Source: Tahibacter soli
GTDB taxonomy: Bacteria; Pseudomonadota; Gammaproteobacteria; Xanthomonadales; Rhodanobacteraceae
NCBI RefSeq assembly: GCF_025717065.2
Contig: NZ_JAOVZO020000009.1
Coordinates: 31,555-95,554, forward strand
Reading direction: 5' to 3'
DNA length: 64,000 bases
Under the pieces are notes generated by a model. It made no database searches. It saw only the letters and a program-made list of their open reading frames with translations, and had not been told where the DNA came from. Positions 23,987 to 31,335 of the stretch are shown piece by piece. Numbering within the stretch: position 1 is the first letter of the stretch; every line of letters starts with the position of its first letter. The position numbers were made by a program, and so were the translations under genes.

Positions 23987-25269
23987 GCGAACTCGCCGTC
24001 CTGCTCGACGATCGCCCGATCGGCCGTCTGCGCGCCGACCGGCATGGCCATCCGCAATTCGCATACGACGACGACTATCGCGCGGATCCCGCGGCGACGC
24101 CGCTGTCGCTTGCATTGCCGCTCGCGGCCGAGCGGCACGACGGCGATACCGTGGCGGCGGTGTTGTGGGGCATCCTGCCCGACAGCGATCGCGTGCTGCG
24201 GCGCTGGGCCGAGACGTTTCACGTGTCCGCCCGCAATCCGCTCGCGCTGCTTGCGCATGTCGGCGAGGACTGCGCGGGCGCCGTGCAATTCATTCGCGCC
24301 GAGCGTCTGGACGACTGGCGCGACGAGCCAGTCGGCATGATTCGATGGCTGACGGAAAGCGAGGTCGCGGCGCGCCTGTCGCACCTGCGCGAGGACGGCA
24401 GTGCCGGTCGCGAAGCCGGTGACGCCGGGCAATTCAGCCTGGCAGGCGCGCAGCCGAAAACGGCGCTGTACTTCGCGCACGACACACACCGCTGGGGCGT
24501 GCCGAGCGGACGCATTCCCACGTCGCATATCCTGAAGCCGCCCAGCGGCGAATACGCAGGCTATGCGCACAACGAGCATTTCTGCCTGCAACTGGCTCGC
24601 CTCGCCGGACTGCCGGCCGCGACTTCCAGCGTCGCGCGGTTCGGCGACGAGATTGCGATATGCGTAGAGCGCTACGACCGCGTATTCCACGACGGCGCGC
24701 TGCGCCGCGTGCACCAGGAAGATTTCTGCCAGGCGCTCGGTGTTTTCCCGCATCGCAAATACCAGAACGAAGGCGGACCGGCGCCAGCCGATCTCGCCGG
24801 CGTGCTGCGCCGTCATTCGACGAGAGCCGATGCGGACGTCGCCACGCTGTTTCGCGCGCTCGCTTTCAACTGGATGGTCGCCGGTTCCGACGCGCATGCG
24901 AAAAACTATTCGCTGCTGCTGGGCGCCGGCGGTGGCGTGCGACTCGCGCCGCTGTACGATCTGTCGAGCGCGCATCCGTATCCCGCACTGGGCCTGCGCA
25001 AGATCAAGCTTGCGATGAAGATCGGCGCCCACTATCGCTGGTGGGAGATCGGACCGCGCGACTGGCGCGAATCGGCACGGCAACTCGGCGTCGACGAGGA
25101 AGGCGCGCTGGCGACGGTCGGAGATCTCGCACGACGTCTGCCGGATCAGGCGTCATCGCTGGCGCGCGCGGCACACGACGACGGCCTCGATCGCGCCGTT
25201 CTCGATCGCCTCGTCGACGGCATTGCCGCCGCCGCCGCGCGCTGGCGACTGCTGACCGGCATGGCGTAG
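23983..25269 (+). CDS. hipA: HipA-like Ser/Thr kinase toxin
   Basis: 428 residues, the usual HipA length. Landmarks: N-terminal LAVLLDDRPIGRL, the Ser-containing loop FSLAGAQPKTAL that is autophosphorylated in E. coli HipA (Ser150), the ATP-pocket IPTSHILKPPSGEY, the catalytic loop FNWMVAGSDAHAKNYSLLL (Asp and Asn) and the metal-binding LAPLYDLSSAHPYP. E. coli HipA phosphorylates GltX and causes persistence; the target here is unknown. All catalytic residues appear intact, so the toxin should be active. Directly downstream of hipB with a four-base overlap. Confidence 0.92.
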   Translation: MSELAVLLDDRPIGRLRADRHGHPQFAYDDDYRADPAATPLSLALPLAAERHDGDTVAAVLWGILPDSDRVLRRWAETFHVSARNPLALLAHVGEDCAGAVQFIRAERLDDWRDEPVGMIRWLTESEVAARLSHLREDGSAGREAGDAGQFSLAGAQPKTALYFAHDTHRWGVPSGRIPTSHILKPPSGEYAGYAHNEHFCLQLARLAGLPAATSSVARFGDEIAICVERYDRVFHDGALRRVHQEDFCQALGVFPHRKYQNEGGPAPADLAGVLRRHSTRADADVATLFRALAFNWMVAGSDAHAKNYSLLLGAGGGVRLAPLYDLSSAHPYPALGLRKIKLAMKIGAHYRWWEIGPRDWRESARQLGVDEEGALATVGDLARRLPDQASSLARAAHDDGLDRAVLDRLVDGIAAAAARWRLLTGMA

Positions 25270-25372
25270 AAAGCCGCCGCCCGCAGTCCCTCGCGTTCCC
25301 GCCGAATTGGCTCCTGCGCGACCATGCGGCCGGGATTAGATTCCAGCGACCGCGGCCGCTTACGGATCTTTC

Positions 25373-26005
25373 ATGCCCGCCACCGCTTCCCTCGTCGGTT
25401 TCGCCCTGCTCGCCCTCGGCATGGTGCTCACGCCCGGGCCGAACATGCTCTACCTCGTGTCGCGCTCGATCTGCCAGGGCCGCCGCGCCGGATTGATTTC
25501 GCTCGCCGGCGTCGCGACCGGCTTTCTGTTCTACATGCTCGCCGCCGCGCTCGGCATCACCGCGCTCGTGTTCGCCGTTCCGTACGCGTACGACGTGCTG
25601 CGCTTCGCGGGCGCGGCGTACCTCGCCTGGCTCGCGTGGCAGGCGTTGAAACCCGGCGGCCGCTCGCCGTTCCAGGCGCGCGAATTGCCGCCGGACAGCC
25701 CGCGGCGCCTGTTCGCGATGGGTCTGGCCACGAACCTGCTGAATCCGAAAGTCGCGCTTCTGTACTTGTCGCTATTGCCGCAGTTCATCGATCCCTCGCG
25801 CGGCGACGTGCTCGGCCAGTCGCTCGTGCTCGGCACCGTGCAGATCGCGATCAGCGTCAGCGTGAACGCGACGATCGCGCTCGCCGCCGGCACGATCGCG
25901 GGTTTTCTCGGCACGCGCCCGCGCTGGCTCGTCGCACAGCGCTACGTAATGGGCACCGTGCTCGGCGCGCTCGCCGTGCGCATGGCGGTCGACGCGCGAC
26001 GCTGA
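25373..26005 (+). CDS. LysE/RhtB-family amino-acid exporter
   Basis: 210 residues with six hydrophobic helices. The family N-terminal motif is clear (LLALGMVLTPGPNMLYLVSR, TPGPN near residue 22), followed by GRRAGLISLAGVATGF and, in the second half, FAMGLATNLLNPKVALLYLSLLPQF, the NPK motif. LysE/RhtB proteins export amino acids or related small molecules across the inner membrane. Substrate unknown. It is transcribed away from hipA with about 100 bases between them and is convergent with the BNR gene. Confidence 0.9.
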   Translation: MPATASLVGFALLALGMVLTPGPNMLYLVSRSICQGRRAGLISLAGVATGFLFYMLAAALGITALVFAVPYAYDVLRFAGAAYLAWLAWQALKPGGRSPFQARELPPDSPRRLFAMGLATNLLNPKVALLYLSLLPQFIDPSRGDVLGQSLVLGTVQIAISVSVNATIALAAGTIAGFLGTRPRWLVAQRYVMGTVLGALAVRMAVDARR

Positions 26006-26020
26006 AGCTGCGGTTGCGCG

Positions 26021-27121
26021 TTACGCGAACGTCACCGCGGAAATCGGTGGCAGGTGCGGCGACGCCGCGCGCCACGCGTCGCCCGCGTCGTCGCTGACCC
26101 ACAGGCCGCCGGTCGTCGAGCCGAACGCGAGGCGTTCGCCGGCCGCGTCGATCGCAAGACCGTGGCGATACACGAGATCGTACGCGTCGCGCTGCGGCAG
26201 ACCGCTGCGCTGCACCTCGAACGTCTCGCCGCCGTCGCGCGTACGCGCGACGACCAGCGCGCCGTCGACGGGCACGCGGCATTCGTCCTTCGTCGCCGGC
26301 ACGAACCACGCCGTGTCGGGATCGCGCGGATGCACCGCCACCGCGAAGCCGAACACCGACGGCGGCACGTTCGCGACTTCGCGCCACGTCTGCGCGCCGT
26401 CGACGCTGCGGAACACGCCGTTGTGGTGCTGCACCCAGAAACTGTCGGGGCTGCCGGCGCACTGCACCATGCGGTGCGGGTCCTGGATCGCCGGATCGCC
26501 GGCGAGATCGGGCGGCATGTAGGTGGCGAACATGCCGTCGGTCGTGACGTCCCACGTCGCGCCGCCGTCGGTGCTGCGCCACACGCCGCCGCACGAGATC
26601 GCGACGCGCAGCGTGTGGCTGTCGCGCGGATCGACGCAGATCGAATGGATGCCCGGCGCGTCGTAGCCGCCGCCGAACCAGCGCTGGCGTTCGGGCCGGT
26701 CCCACAGCGCGCGCACGATCTGCCAGCTGTCGCCGCGGTCGTCGGAGCGGAACAGGCCGCCCGGTATCGTGCCGGCCCACAGGCGCCCGTCTTCGCCGGG
26801 GCCGCCCGCTTCGAGCGCCCACAGCAGCGACAGCGCCGCCGGCTTCGGCGGCTTGCCGTCGCCGACCGCCACGGTGTCGTCCGGGCCGAACGCCGGTACG
26901 GCGATTTCGGTCCACGAACGGCCCGCGTCGGTCGAGCGATGCAGCTTCACGCCGAAATGGCCGAGATTGAGCGCGGCGTACCACGCGCCGTCGCGCGGGT
27001 CGGCCAGCGCGAGCGTGACGTTGTCGCCGAGAAACGCGCGGTTCTCGACCGTCCAGTCGCCGTTCGCGCGGTGCAGCACGAACAGGCCCTTGCGCGTGGA
27101 TACGAGCAGTCGGTCCGACAC
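26021..27121 (-). CDS. BNR/VPS10-type beta-propeller protein (sialidase-like fold)
   Basis: 366 residues without a signal peptide, starting MSDRLLVSTRKGLFVLHRAN. At least five Asp-box repeats are visible (SxDxGxxW pattern): HRSTDAGRSWTEI, FRSDDRGDSWQIV, WRSTDGGATWDVT, FRSVDGAQTWREV and WVSDDAGDAWRAA, spaced by 45-90 residues as in BNR propellers. The sialidase catalytic FRIP motif and Tyr/Glu pair are not seen, so glycosidase activity should not be assumed. The protein is probably cytosolic. Its start lies three bases after the stop of a MoaD/ThiS-like gene, so the two are in one operon. Function unknown. Confidence 0.82.
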   Translation of the reverse strand: MSDRLLVSTRKGLFVLHRANGDWTVENRAFLGDNVTLALADPRDGAWYAALNLGHFGVKLHRSTDAGRSWTEIAVPAFGPDDTVAVGDGKPPKPAALSLLWALEAGGPGEDGRLWAGTIPGGLFRSDDRGDSWQIVRALWDRPERQRWFGGGYDAPGIHSICVDPRDSHTLRVAISCGGVWRSTDGGATWDVTTDGMFATYMPPDLAGDPAIQDPHRMVQCAGSPDSFWVQHHNGVFRSVDGAQTWREVANVPPSVFGFAVAVHPRDPDTAWFVPATKDECRVPVDGALVVARTRDGGETFEVQRSGLPQRDAYDLVYRHGLAIDAAGERLAFGSTTGGLWVSDDAGDAWRAASPHLPPISAVTFA

Positions 27122-27124
27122 GAA

Positions 27125-27394
27125 TCACCCTCCGGAAAGTGCCTGGATGACGTAAACCTCGGCGGTTTCGCGCAGCGGCACGTCGAGCCGCGACTTGTCG
27201 GCGAGCGCGACGCCGTCGATGAAGATCGCGACGTGATGGCGCACGCGGCCGTGTTCGTCGACGACGTAGCCGCGCAGGTTTGGATGCCGCGCGTAGACGT
27301 CGGCGAGCGTCGCGCCATGCGCGTCGAGTGCAAGTTCGCCGCCGTCGGGACGCACCCGGCGCGCGACGGCACTGGCGAGGACGACCCTGGGCAT
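27125..27394 (-). CDS. MoaD/ThiS-like ubiquitin-fold protein with C-terminal Gly-Gly
   Basis: 89 residues from ATG 27394 (MPRVVLASAVARRVRPDGG). The sequence fits the beta-grasp fold of MoaD/ThiS: LADVYARHPNLRGYVVDEHG, HHVAIFIDGVAL, then ETAEVYVIQALSGG. The terminal Gly-Gly is what E1-like enzymes adenylate in sulfur carriers. No moa, thi or E1-like gene is nearby; the partner is the BNR propeller gene three bases downstream. Role as sulfur carrier or protein modifier is therefore open. Upstream ATG 27493 is not supported by the family length. Confidence 0.82.
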   Translation of the reverse strand: MPRVVLASAVARRVRPDGGELALDAHGATLADVYARHPNLRGYVVDEHGRVRHHVAIFIDGVALADKSRLDVPLRETAEVYVIQALSGG

Positions 27395-27521
27395 GCGGAC
27401 TCCGCGGCTGGCCGAACGTCGAAGCCCGAGCTTAGCGCCGTTCGATCGGCGCGTCATGCCGGCTCGACCGTGGATCGCGCAGCATCGCAACACCGGAGAC
27501 GAACGCTAATCGTGGATTTTT

Positions 27522-28361
27522 TTACGCCCCCTCGGCGCGCGCGAACTCGCCCGGCGAACGGCCGACGAGCTTTTTGAAGTCGCGGTTGAAATGCGCCTGG
27601 TCGAAATAGCCGAGATCGAGCGCGAGCTGCGTCCAGTCGACCGCGGCGCCGGCCGCCAGGCGTTCGATCGCCTCGTGCAGCCGGTAACGGTTGATGACCC
27701 ATTTCGGACTCGCGCCGACGTAGTCGCCGAAGCGCCGCTGCAGCGCGCGCAGGCCGACGCCGCAGTGCGCCGCGAGCCGCTCGGCCGTCGTCAGTTCGCG
27801 ATTCGCGGCGATCTCGTCGACGATCGCCGCGATGCGCGCGACGCCGGGATCGGGCGCCGGCCGGTGCGCGTCGACGAGCCGCGTGGCGAGCGCGACGCAG
27901 CGCTCGACGTCGTCGCACGCGAGCACCTCGCGCTCGTAGGCGTCGCCGTCCGCGCCGAACACGTCGCCGATGCGCACCGACCGGTTCGCGATCGTCGACA
28001 CCGGGCGGCCGAGAAACGGCCGGAAGCCGCCGGGCCGGAACTTGATGCCGAACACGCGGCCGACGCCGGCCAGCTCGCAGACGAAGCGGCCCGAATGCAC
28101 GCCGAACGCGCCGGAGCCCGCCGGATCGACGACGACGTGCACGTTCGGATGCGGCATCGTTTCCTGCAGCTGCGGCGCCTGCCCGCGCAGGTCCCAGCCG
28201 ACGAACCAGTAGTGCTCGATGTAGTGCGCATGCTCCGGCGCCGGCAGGTAACGGCCGTAGCGCAGGTTCGCCGTATCGAGATTGCGGCGCAGCACGCCGC
28301 GCGGCTGCGTGCGGGCGGGTCTCAAGCACACACTTGCCTCGCGTCGCGTTTTTACAATCAT
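27522..28361 (-). CDS. AraC-family transcriptional regulator (DUF6597-type N-terminus)
   Basis: 279 residues. The N-terminal part contains YLPAPEHAHYIEHYWFVGWD and PHPNVHVVVDPAG, the pattern of DUF6597-type sensor domains. The C-terminal double helix-turn-helix is clear: TTAERLAAHCGVGLRALQRRF, SPKWVINRYRLHEAIERLA, and the AraC signature ALDLGYFDQAHFNRDFKKLVG RSPGEF-type ending. The long N-terminal extension before NLRYGRYLP is not conserved in the family, so the real start may lie 20-30 codons downstream. It is divergent from the DUF3224 gene (54 bases apart). Confidence 0.87.
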   Translation of the reverse strand: MIVKTRREASVCLRPARTQPRGVLRRNLDTANLRYGRYLPAPEHAHYIEHYWFVGWDLRGQAPQLQETMPHPNVHVVVDPAGSGAFGVHSGRFVCELAGVGRVFGIKFRPGGFRPFLGRPVSTIANRSVRIGDVFGADGDAYEREVLACDDVERCVALATRLVDAHRPAPDPGVARIAAIVDEIAANRELTTAERLAAHCGVGLRALQRRFGDYVGASPKWVINRYRLHEAIERLAAGAAVDWTQLALDLGYFDQAHFNRDFKKLVGRSPGEFARAEGA

Positions 28362-28415
28362 CGCGGCCGGTGCCTCGGGTTCAATCGCCGCACGATGATC
28401 GACGAGGACACACCG

Positions 28416-28943
28416 ATGAACAACCGTCCGGGCAACCCGAAACGCCGCGCCGTCGCACTCGCCGTTGTCGCGACCGTCGCATTCTGCGCGGCAACCGCAC
28501 CGCTACACTCCGCCACCGCCGCACCCGCCAGGGAGACTCGCATGACCCGCACGACAACCGGCCCGTTCGACGTGAAACTCCTGCCGCAGGAAGACCCCGC
28601 CGATCCGTCGGGCATCGCGCGCCTGCTGCTCGACAAGGCGTTCCACGGCGAACTCGAAGCGACGAGCCGCGGCCAGATGCTCGGTCTGCGCACCGCGAAC
28701 AACACCTCCGGCGGCTACGTCGCGATGGAAAAGGTGACCGGCACGCTGGCCGGCCGCAAGGGCACGTTCCACCTGATGCACTACGGCGTCGGCAGGCGCG
28801 GTACGAACACGCTGACGCTGGAAGTGGTGCCCGATTCGGGCACGGACGAACTCGAAGGACTGACCGGCAGCATGCGCATCGTGATCAAGGAAGGCGGGGC
28901 GCACTACTACGAGTTCGACTACGCGTTCGAGCCGAAGGCTTGA
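28416..28943 (+). CDS. DUF3224 family protein with signal-peptide-like extension
   Basis: 175 residues from ATG 28416 (GAGG at 28404-28407). The first ~38 residues look like a signal peptide (RRAVALAVVATVAFCAATAP, Ala-rich cleavage zone). A second in-frame ATG at 28542 has its own strong ribosome-binding site (AGGGAG) and starts the DUF3224 domain proper (MTRTTTGPFDVKLLPQ). The domain runs to the end, with FHGELEATSRGQML, GGYVAMEKVTGTL, GRKGTFHLMHYG and LTGSMRIVI strands typical of this beta-barrel family of unknown function. Exported and cytosolic forms may both be made. It is convergent with the GFA gene. Confidence 0.8.
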   Translation: MNNRPGNPKRRAVALAVVATVAFCAATAPLHSATAAPARETRMTRTTTGPFDVKLLPQEDPADPSGIARLLLDKAFHGELEATSRGQMLGLRTANNTSGGYVAMEKVTGTLAGRKGTFHLMHYGVGRRGTNTLTLEVVPDSGTDELEGLTGSMRIVIKEGGAHYYEFDYAFEPKA

Positions 28944-28969
28944 TACTCCTGCTCCATTTCATGCCCGTC

Positions 28970-29056
28970 GCTCGTCATCCCAGCGAAAGCTGGGATCCAG
29001 CCGTTGCTTTTGATGTGAAGTGAAAAAAGGATCTTAGTTTTCGCTGGGACGACGGG
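28970..29056. repeat. REP doublet (inverted pair) between convergent genes
   Basis: The left unit reads CTCGTCATCCCAGCGAAAGC and folds into ATCCCAGC-gaaa-GCTGGGAT (28977-28984 with 28989-28996). About 50 bases later the same core occurs inverted (TTCGCTGGGACGACGG, 29040-29055). This is the CGTCATCCCAGCGAAAGCTGGGATCC class of palindromic repeats common in proteobacteria. Position in the 119-base gap between two convergent stops is typical. Confidence 0.75.
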
Positions 29057-29062
29057 TTGGAA

Positions 29063-29470
29063 CTACAAATGCCCCGTCACCGCGGGCGCCTCGAACCAGT
29101 TGTTGTTGCGACCGTCCATGTAGCGAACCGGCACCGCCGCGAATTCTTCGGCCGTCATGTTGTCGATGCACGCGAGATTCACCGAGACGTACGCGCCGCC
29201 GATGATCTCGATGTACCCCACGCCGTACGCGTGCACGCCGCAGTGCTTGCAGAAACGGTGCTCGCACGAGGCGCTGCCGAACTGGTAAACGGACGTGTCC
29301 GCGTCGCCCGACAGCAGCCGGAACGCCTCGGGTTTGACGATCGCGCCCCATTTGCGCAGCTTGGCGCAGATCGAACAGTTGCAGCGTCCGCTGCCGCCGT
29401 CGAGGTCGACCTCCACCTCGTAGCTCACCTTGCCGCAATGGCAACTGCCCTGGTAAGTCTTGACGCTCAT
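29063..29470 (-). CDS. GFA/CENP-V family zinc protein
   Basis: 135 residues from ATG 29470. The Zn-binding cysteines of the GFA fold are present: GSCHCGKVSYEVE (residues about 9), RCNCSICAKLRKWG (residues about 30) and FCKHCGVHAYGVG (residues about 72). The family is named after glutathione-dependent formaldehyde-activating enzyme Gfa, but most members are of unknown function, so no catalytic claim is made. The gene is divergent from a WYL regulator (29560) with a dyad at 29520-29547 between them, so it is probably the regulator's target. Confidence 0.88.
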   Translation of the reverse strand: MSVKTYQGSCHCGKVSYEVEVDLDGGSGRCNCSICAKLRKWGAIVKPEAFRLLSGDADTSVYQFGSASCEHRFCKHCGVHAYGVGYIEIIGGAYVSVNLACIDNMTAEEFAAVPVRYMDGRNNNWFEAPAVTGHL

Positions 29471-29519
29471 CGCCGCTCTCCGCTGCCGTTTTCGAGGGTG
29501 CGCAAGCTTAGAATCCAAT

Positions 29520-29547
29520 GCGGACAGGATGTGTCCTCAATGTCCGC
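29520..29547. promoter_or_regulatory. Candidate operator of the WYL regulator
   Basis: GCGGACA...TGTCCGC (29520-29526 and 29541-29547) with an additional inner GGACA/TGTCC pair (29522-29526 and 29532-29536). The nested GGACA-TGTCC arrangement sits 12 bases before the WYL gene start and 49 bases before the divergent GFA gene start, as expected for a repressor of both. Confidence 0.55.
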
Positions 29548-29559
29548 TAGACTGGCTGC

Positions 29560-30552
29560 ATGGTAAAGACCTCCGCCCGCCTGCTGCGCCTGCTCTCGCT
29601 GCTGCAGTCGCGTCGCCACTGGACCGGCGCCGACCTCGCCGCGCGCCTGGAAATCGACGCCCGCACCGTGCGCCGCGACGTCGAGCGCCTGCGCGAACTC
29701 GGCTACCCCGTGCGCGCGTCGGCGGGCCTCGGCGGCGGCTATCAGCTCGGCGCGGGCTCGGCGCTGCCGCCCGTGATACTCGACGACGACGAGGCCGTAG
29801 CCGTCGCGGTCGCGCTGCGCGCCGCGGCCGGCAGCGTCGGCGGCATGGAGGAAACGACGGTCGGGCTGCTGTCGAAGCTCGACCAGATTCTGCCGTCGCG
29901 CCTGCGCAAGCGCGCGACCGCGCTGTACGCGGTAACGCTGACGCTCGGCGACAGCGGCACCGCAGCGCCGGTCGACGTGCTGACGCAGATCGCCGCGGCA
30001 TGCCGCGACCATCAGCGCGTCAAGCTCGCCTACCGCGACCGCGAAGGCAAGACGAGCGAGCGGCGCATCGAGCCGCTGCGGCTCGCGCACGCGGGCCGGC
30101 GCTGGTATCTCGTCGCGTGGGACCTCGTGCGCGAGGACTGGCGCACGTTCCGCGTCGATCGCGTCGAGGCGCTGCTCGACGTCGGACCGGCGTTCGTGCC
30201 GCGCGCGTTTCCCGAAGACATCGCGCAGTACGTCGCGCGCTCGATCACGCAGCCGTCGCAGCGCTTTCGCGTGCGGCTGCGGCTCGAAGGACCCGCGTCG
30301 AAAGTCTCCAAGCAGATTCCGCGCTGGTGCGGCGTGCTCGAAGCGGTCGACGATACGCACTGCCTCTTGAGCGTCGGCGCCGAGTCGACGCATTCGCTCG
30401 CGGCGATGCTGCTCCTGGTCGGCGTCGATTTCACGATCGTCGAGGGTCTTGAGCATCTGGCCGAGCTGAATCGGCAGGCGTTGCGACTGGCGCGGGCGAC
30501 GCAAGAGACGAAGCCCTCTCCTCCGGCGGCGCCGGGGGAGAGGGTTGGGTGA
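29560..30552 (+). CDS. DeoR-type HTH regulator with WYL domain (YafY-like)
   Basis: 330 residues. N-terminal winged helix (residues about 5-65: RLLRLLSLLQSRRHWTGADL, LEIDARTVRRDVERLRELGY, then GLGGGYQLG), followed by a WYL domain with RRWYLVAWDLVREDWRTFRVDRV (residues about 180-205) and a WCX-type C-terminus. WYL regulators sense ligands, often nucleic-acid-derived, and mostly repress. The last residues (KPSPPAAPGERVG) are encoded by the start of a REP doublet, which also supplies the stop codon, so the native C-terminus has been altered there. It is divergent from the GFA gene. Confidence 0.88.
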   Translation: MVKTSARLLRLLSLLQSRRHWTGADLAARLEIDARTVRRDVERLRELGYPVRASAGLGGGYQLGAGSALPPVILDDDEAVAVAVALRAAAGSVGGMEETTVGLLSKLDQILPSRLRKRATALYAVTLTLGDSGTAAPVDVLTQIAAACRDHQRVKLAYRDREGKTSERRIEPLRLAHAGRRWYLVAWDLVREDWRTFRVDRVEALLDVGPAFVPRAFPEDIAQYVARSITQPSQRFRVRLRLEGPASKVSKQIPRWCGVLEAVDDTHCLLSVGAESTHSLAAMLLLVGVDFTIVEGLEHLAELNRQALRLARATQETKPSPPAAPGERVG

Positions 30553-30658
30553 GGCGGCAACGCATCGCACTTCCTCGGCGTCGGCGAAATACGAAACGCT
30601 TTCCCCCTCACCCCGGCCCTCTCCCCCAAGCAAGCTTGGAGGAGAGGGAGAAAGCGCT
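30514..30658. repeat. REP doublet, family A, copy 1
   Basis: Two inverted CCCTCTCC...GGAGAGGG hairpin units flank a spacer: left unit 30514-30543 (CCCTCTCCTCC / GGGGGAGAGGG), right unit near 30613-30650 (CCCTCACCCC, then CCCTCTCCCCC with GGAGGAGAGGG). The centre CTTCCTCGGCGTCGGCGAA is related to that of copies 2 and 3. The left unit encodes the last residues and stop region of the WYL gene; the right edge (GAGAAAGCGCTA) supplies the stop codon of the minus-strand gene at 30657. Confidence 0.8.
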
Positions 30659-31289
30659 AATGCGACAAAGCCACTCTTTCCGCCTGTAGCCGCCGCCGCA
30701 GATATTCCTCGCGCGTCAACCCGTCCGGTATCGCCGCCATCGCCATGACCTCGGCAACGATCGCCGCCTCGCGCGCCTTGTATTCGACGAACGCCGCATC
30801 GCCGCGCTGCTGCTCGATGAATCGCGCCTCGCGCCGTTCGCCGTCGGCGCGGTATGCCGCGACGATATCGGCGATGCGGTCGACCTGCACCGCCTCGTCG
30901 TCGACCGTCGCGCGCACGAGGCCGATGCGCAGGTTCATCGCCTCGCCGGCCGAAAGCTGTCTTGCGCGCTCGTAGCGATCGATCGCAGCCGTCAGCGCCT
31001 GCGCTTCGCGTTCGCGCTCGGCCGGCGCGAGCGCGCGCGGATCGGTGAAGAAACGTCGCGCGCGCGCTTCGAAATCGACGCGTTCGACGTAAGCGCGCGC
31101 CTCCGGCGTGGCGAGCACGCTCGGATCGACGGCGATCTCGCGTTCCGGTGCCGCGGCCGGCGGCTGTGCGTGCATTTCGACGACCGGCGCGCGCACGGCC
31201 GGCGGCGGCACGACATCGGGTTCCGCGCGCATCAATACGACGGCGCCGAGCGCGACGCCTGCCATGGCAACAACGATCGTTTTCTTCAT
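30657..31289 (-). CDS. Membrane-anchored helical protein, unknown function
   Basis: 210 residues. One N-terminal hydrophobic anchor (MKKTIVVAMAGVALGAVVLM), a Pro-rich linker (about residues 25-50), then a charged all-helical region (VERVDFEARARRFFTDPRAL ... REAAIVAEVMAMAA ... YLRRRLQAERVAL) rich in Arg, Glu and Ala. It would sit in the periplasm. No family recognised. It follows the pectin-acetylesterase-family gene by 46 bases on the same strand, so a partner or chaperone role for that enzyme is conceivable; the layout recalls lipase chaperones (anchor, linker, helical domain), but their motif is not present. Stop codon lies at the edge of a REP doublet. Confidence 0.6.
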   Translation of the reverse strand: MKKTIVVAMAGVALGAVVLMRAEPDVVPPPAVRAPVVEMHAQPPAAAPEREIAVDPSVLATPEARAYVERVDFEARARRFFTDPRALAPAEREREAQALTAAIDRYERARQLSAGEAMNLRIGLVRATVDDEAVQVDRIADIVAAYRADGERREARFIEQQRGDAAFVEYKAREAAIVAEVMAMAAIPDGLTREEYLRRRLQAERVALSH

Positions 31290-31335
31290 CGCCGCTCCGC
31301 AGGCGGAAGGCGCGGCGCGCCTTCCGCCGTCACGA

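Noticed and set aside
26021..27121. Annotation of the BNR protein as an active sialidase
   Set aside because: Asp boxes are present but the catalytic FRIP motif and Tyr/Glu residues are not visible, and there is no signal peptide.
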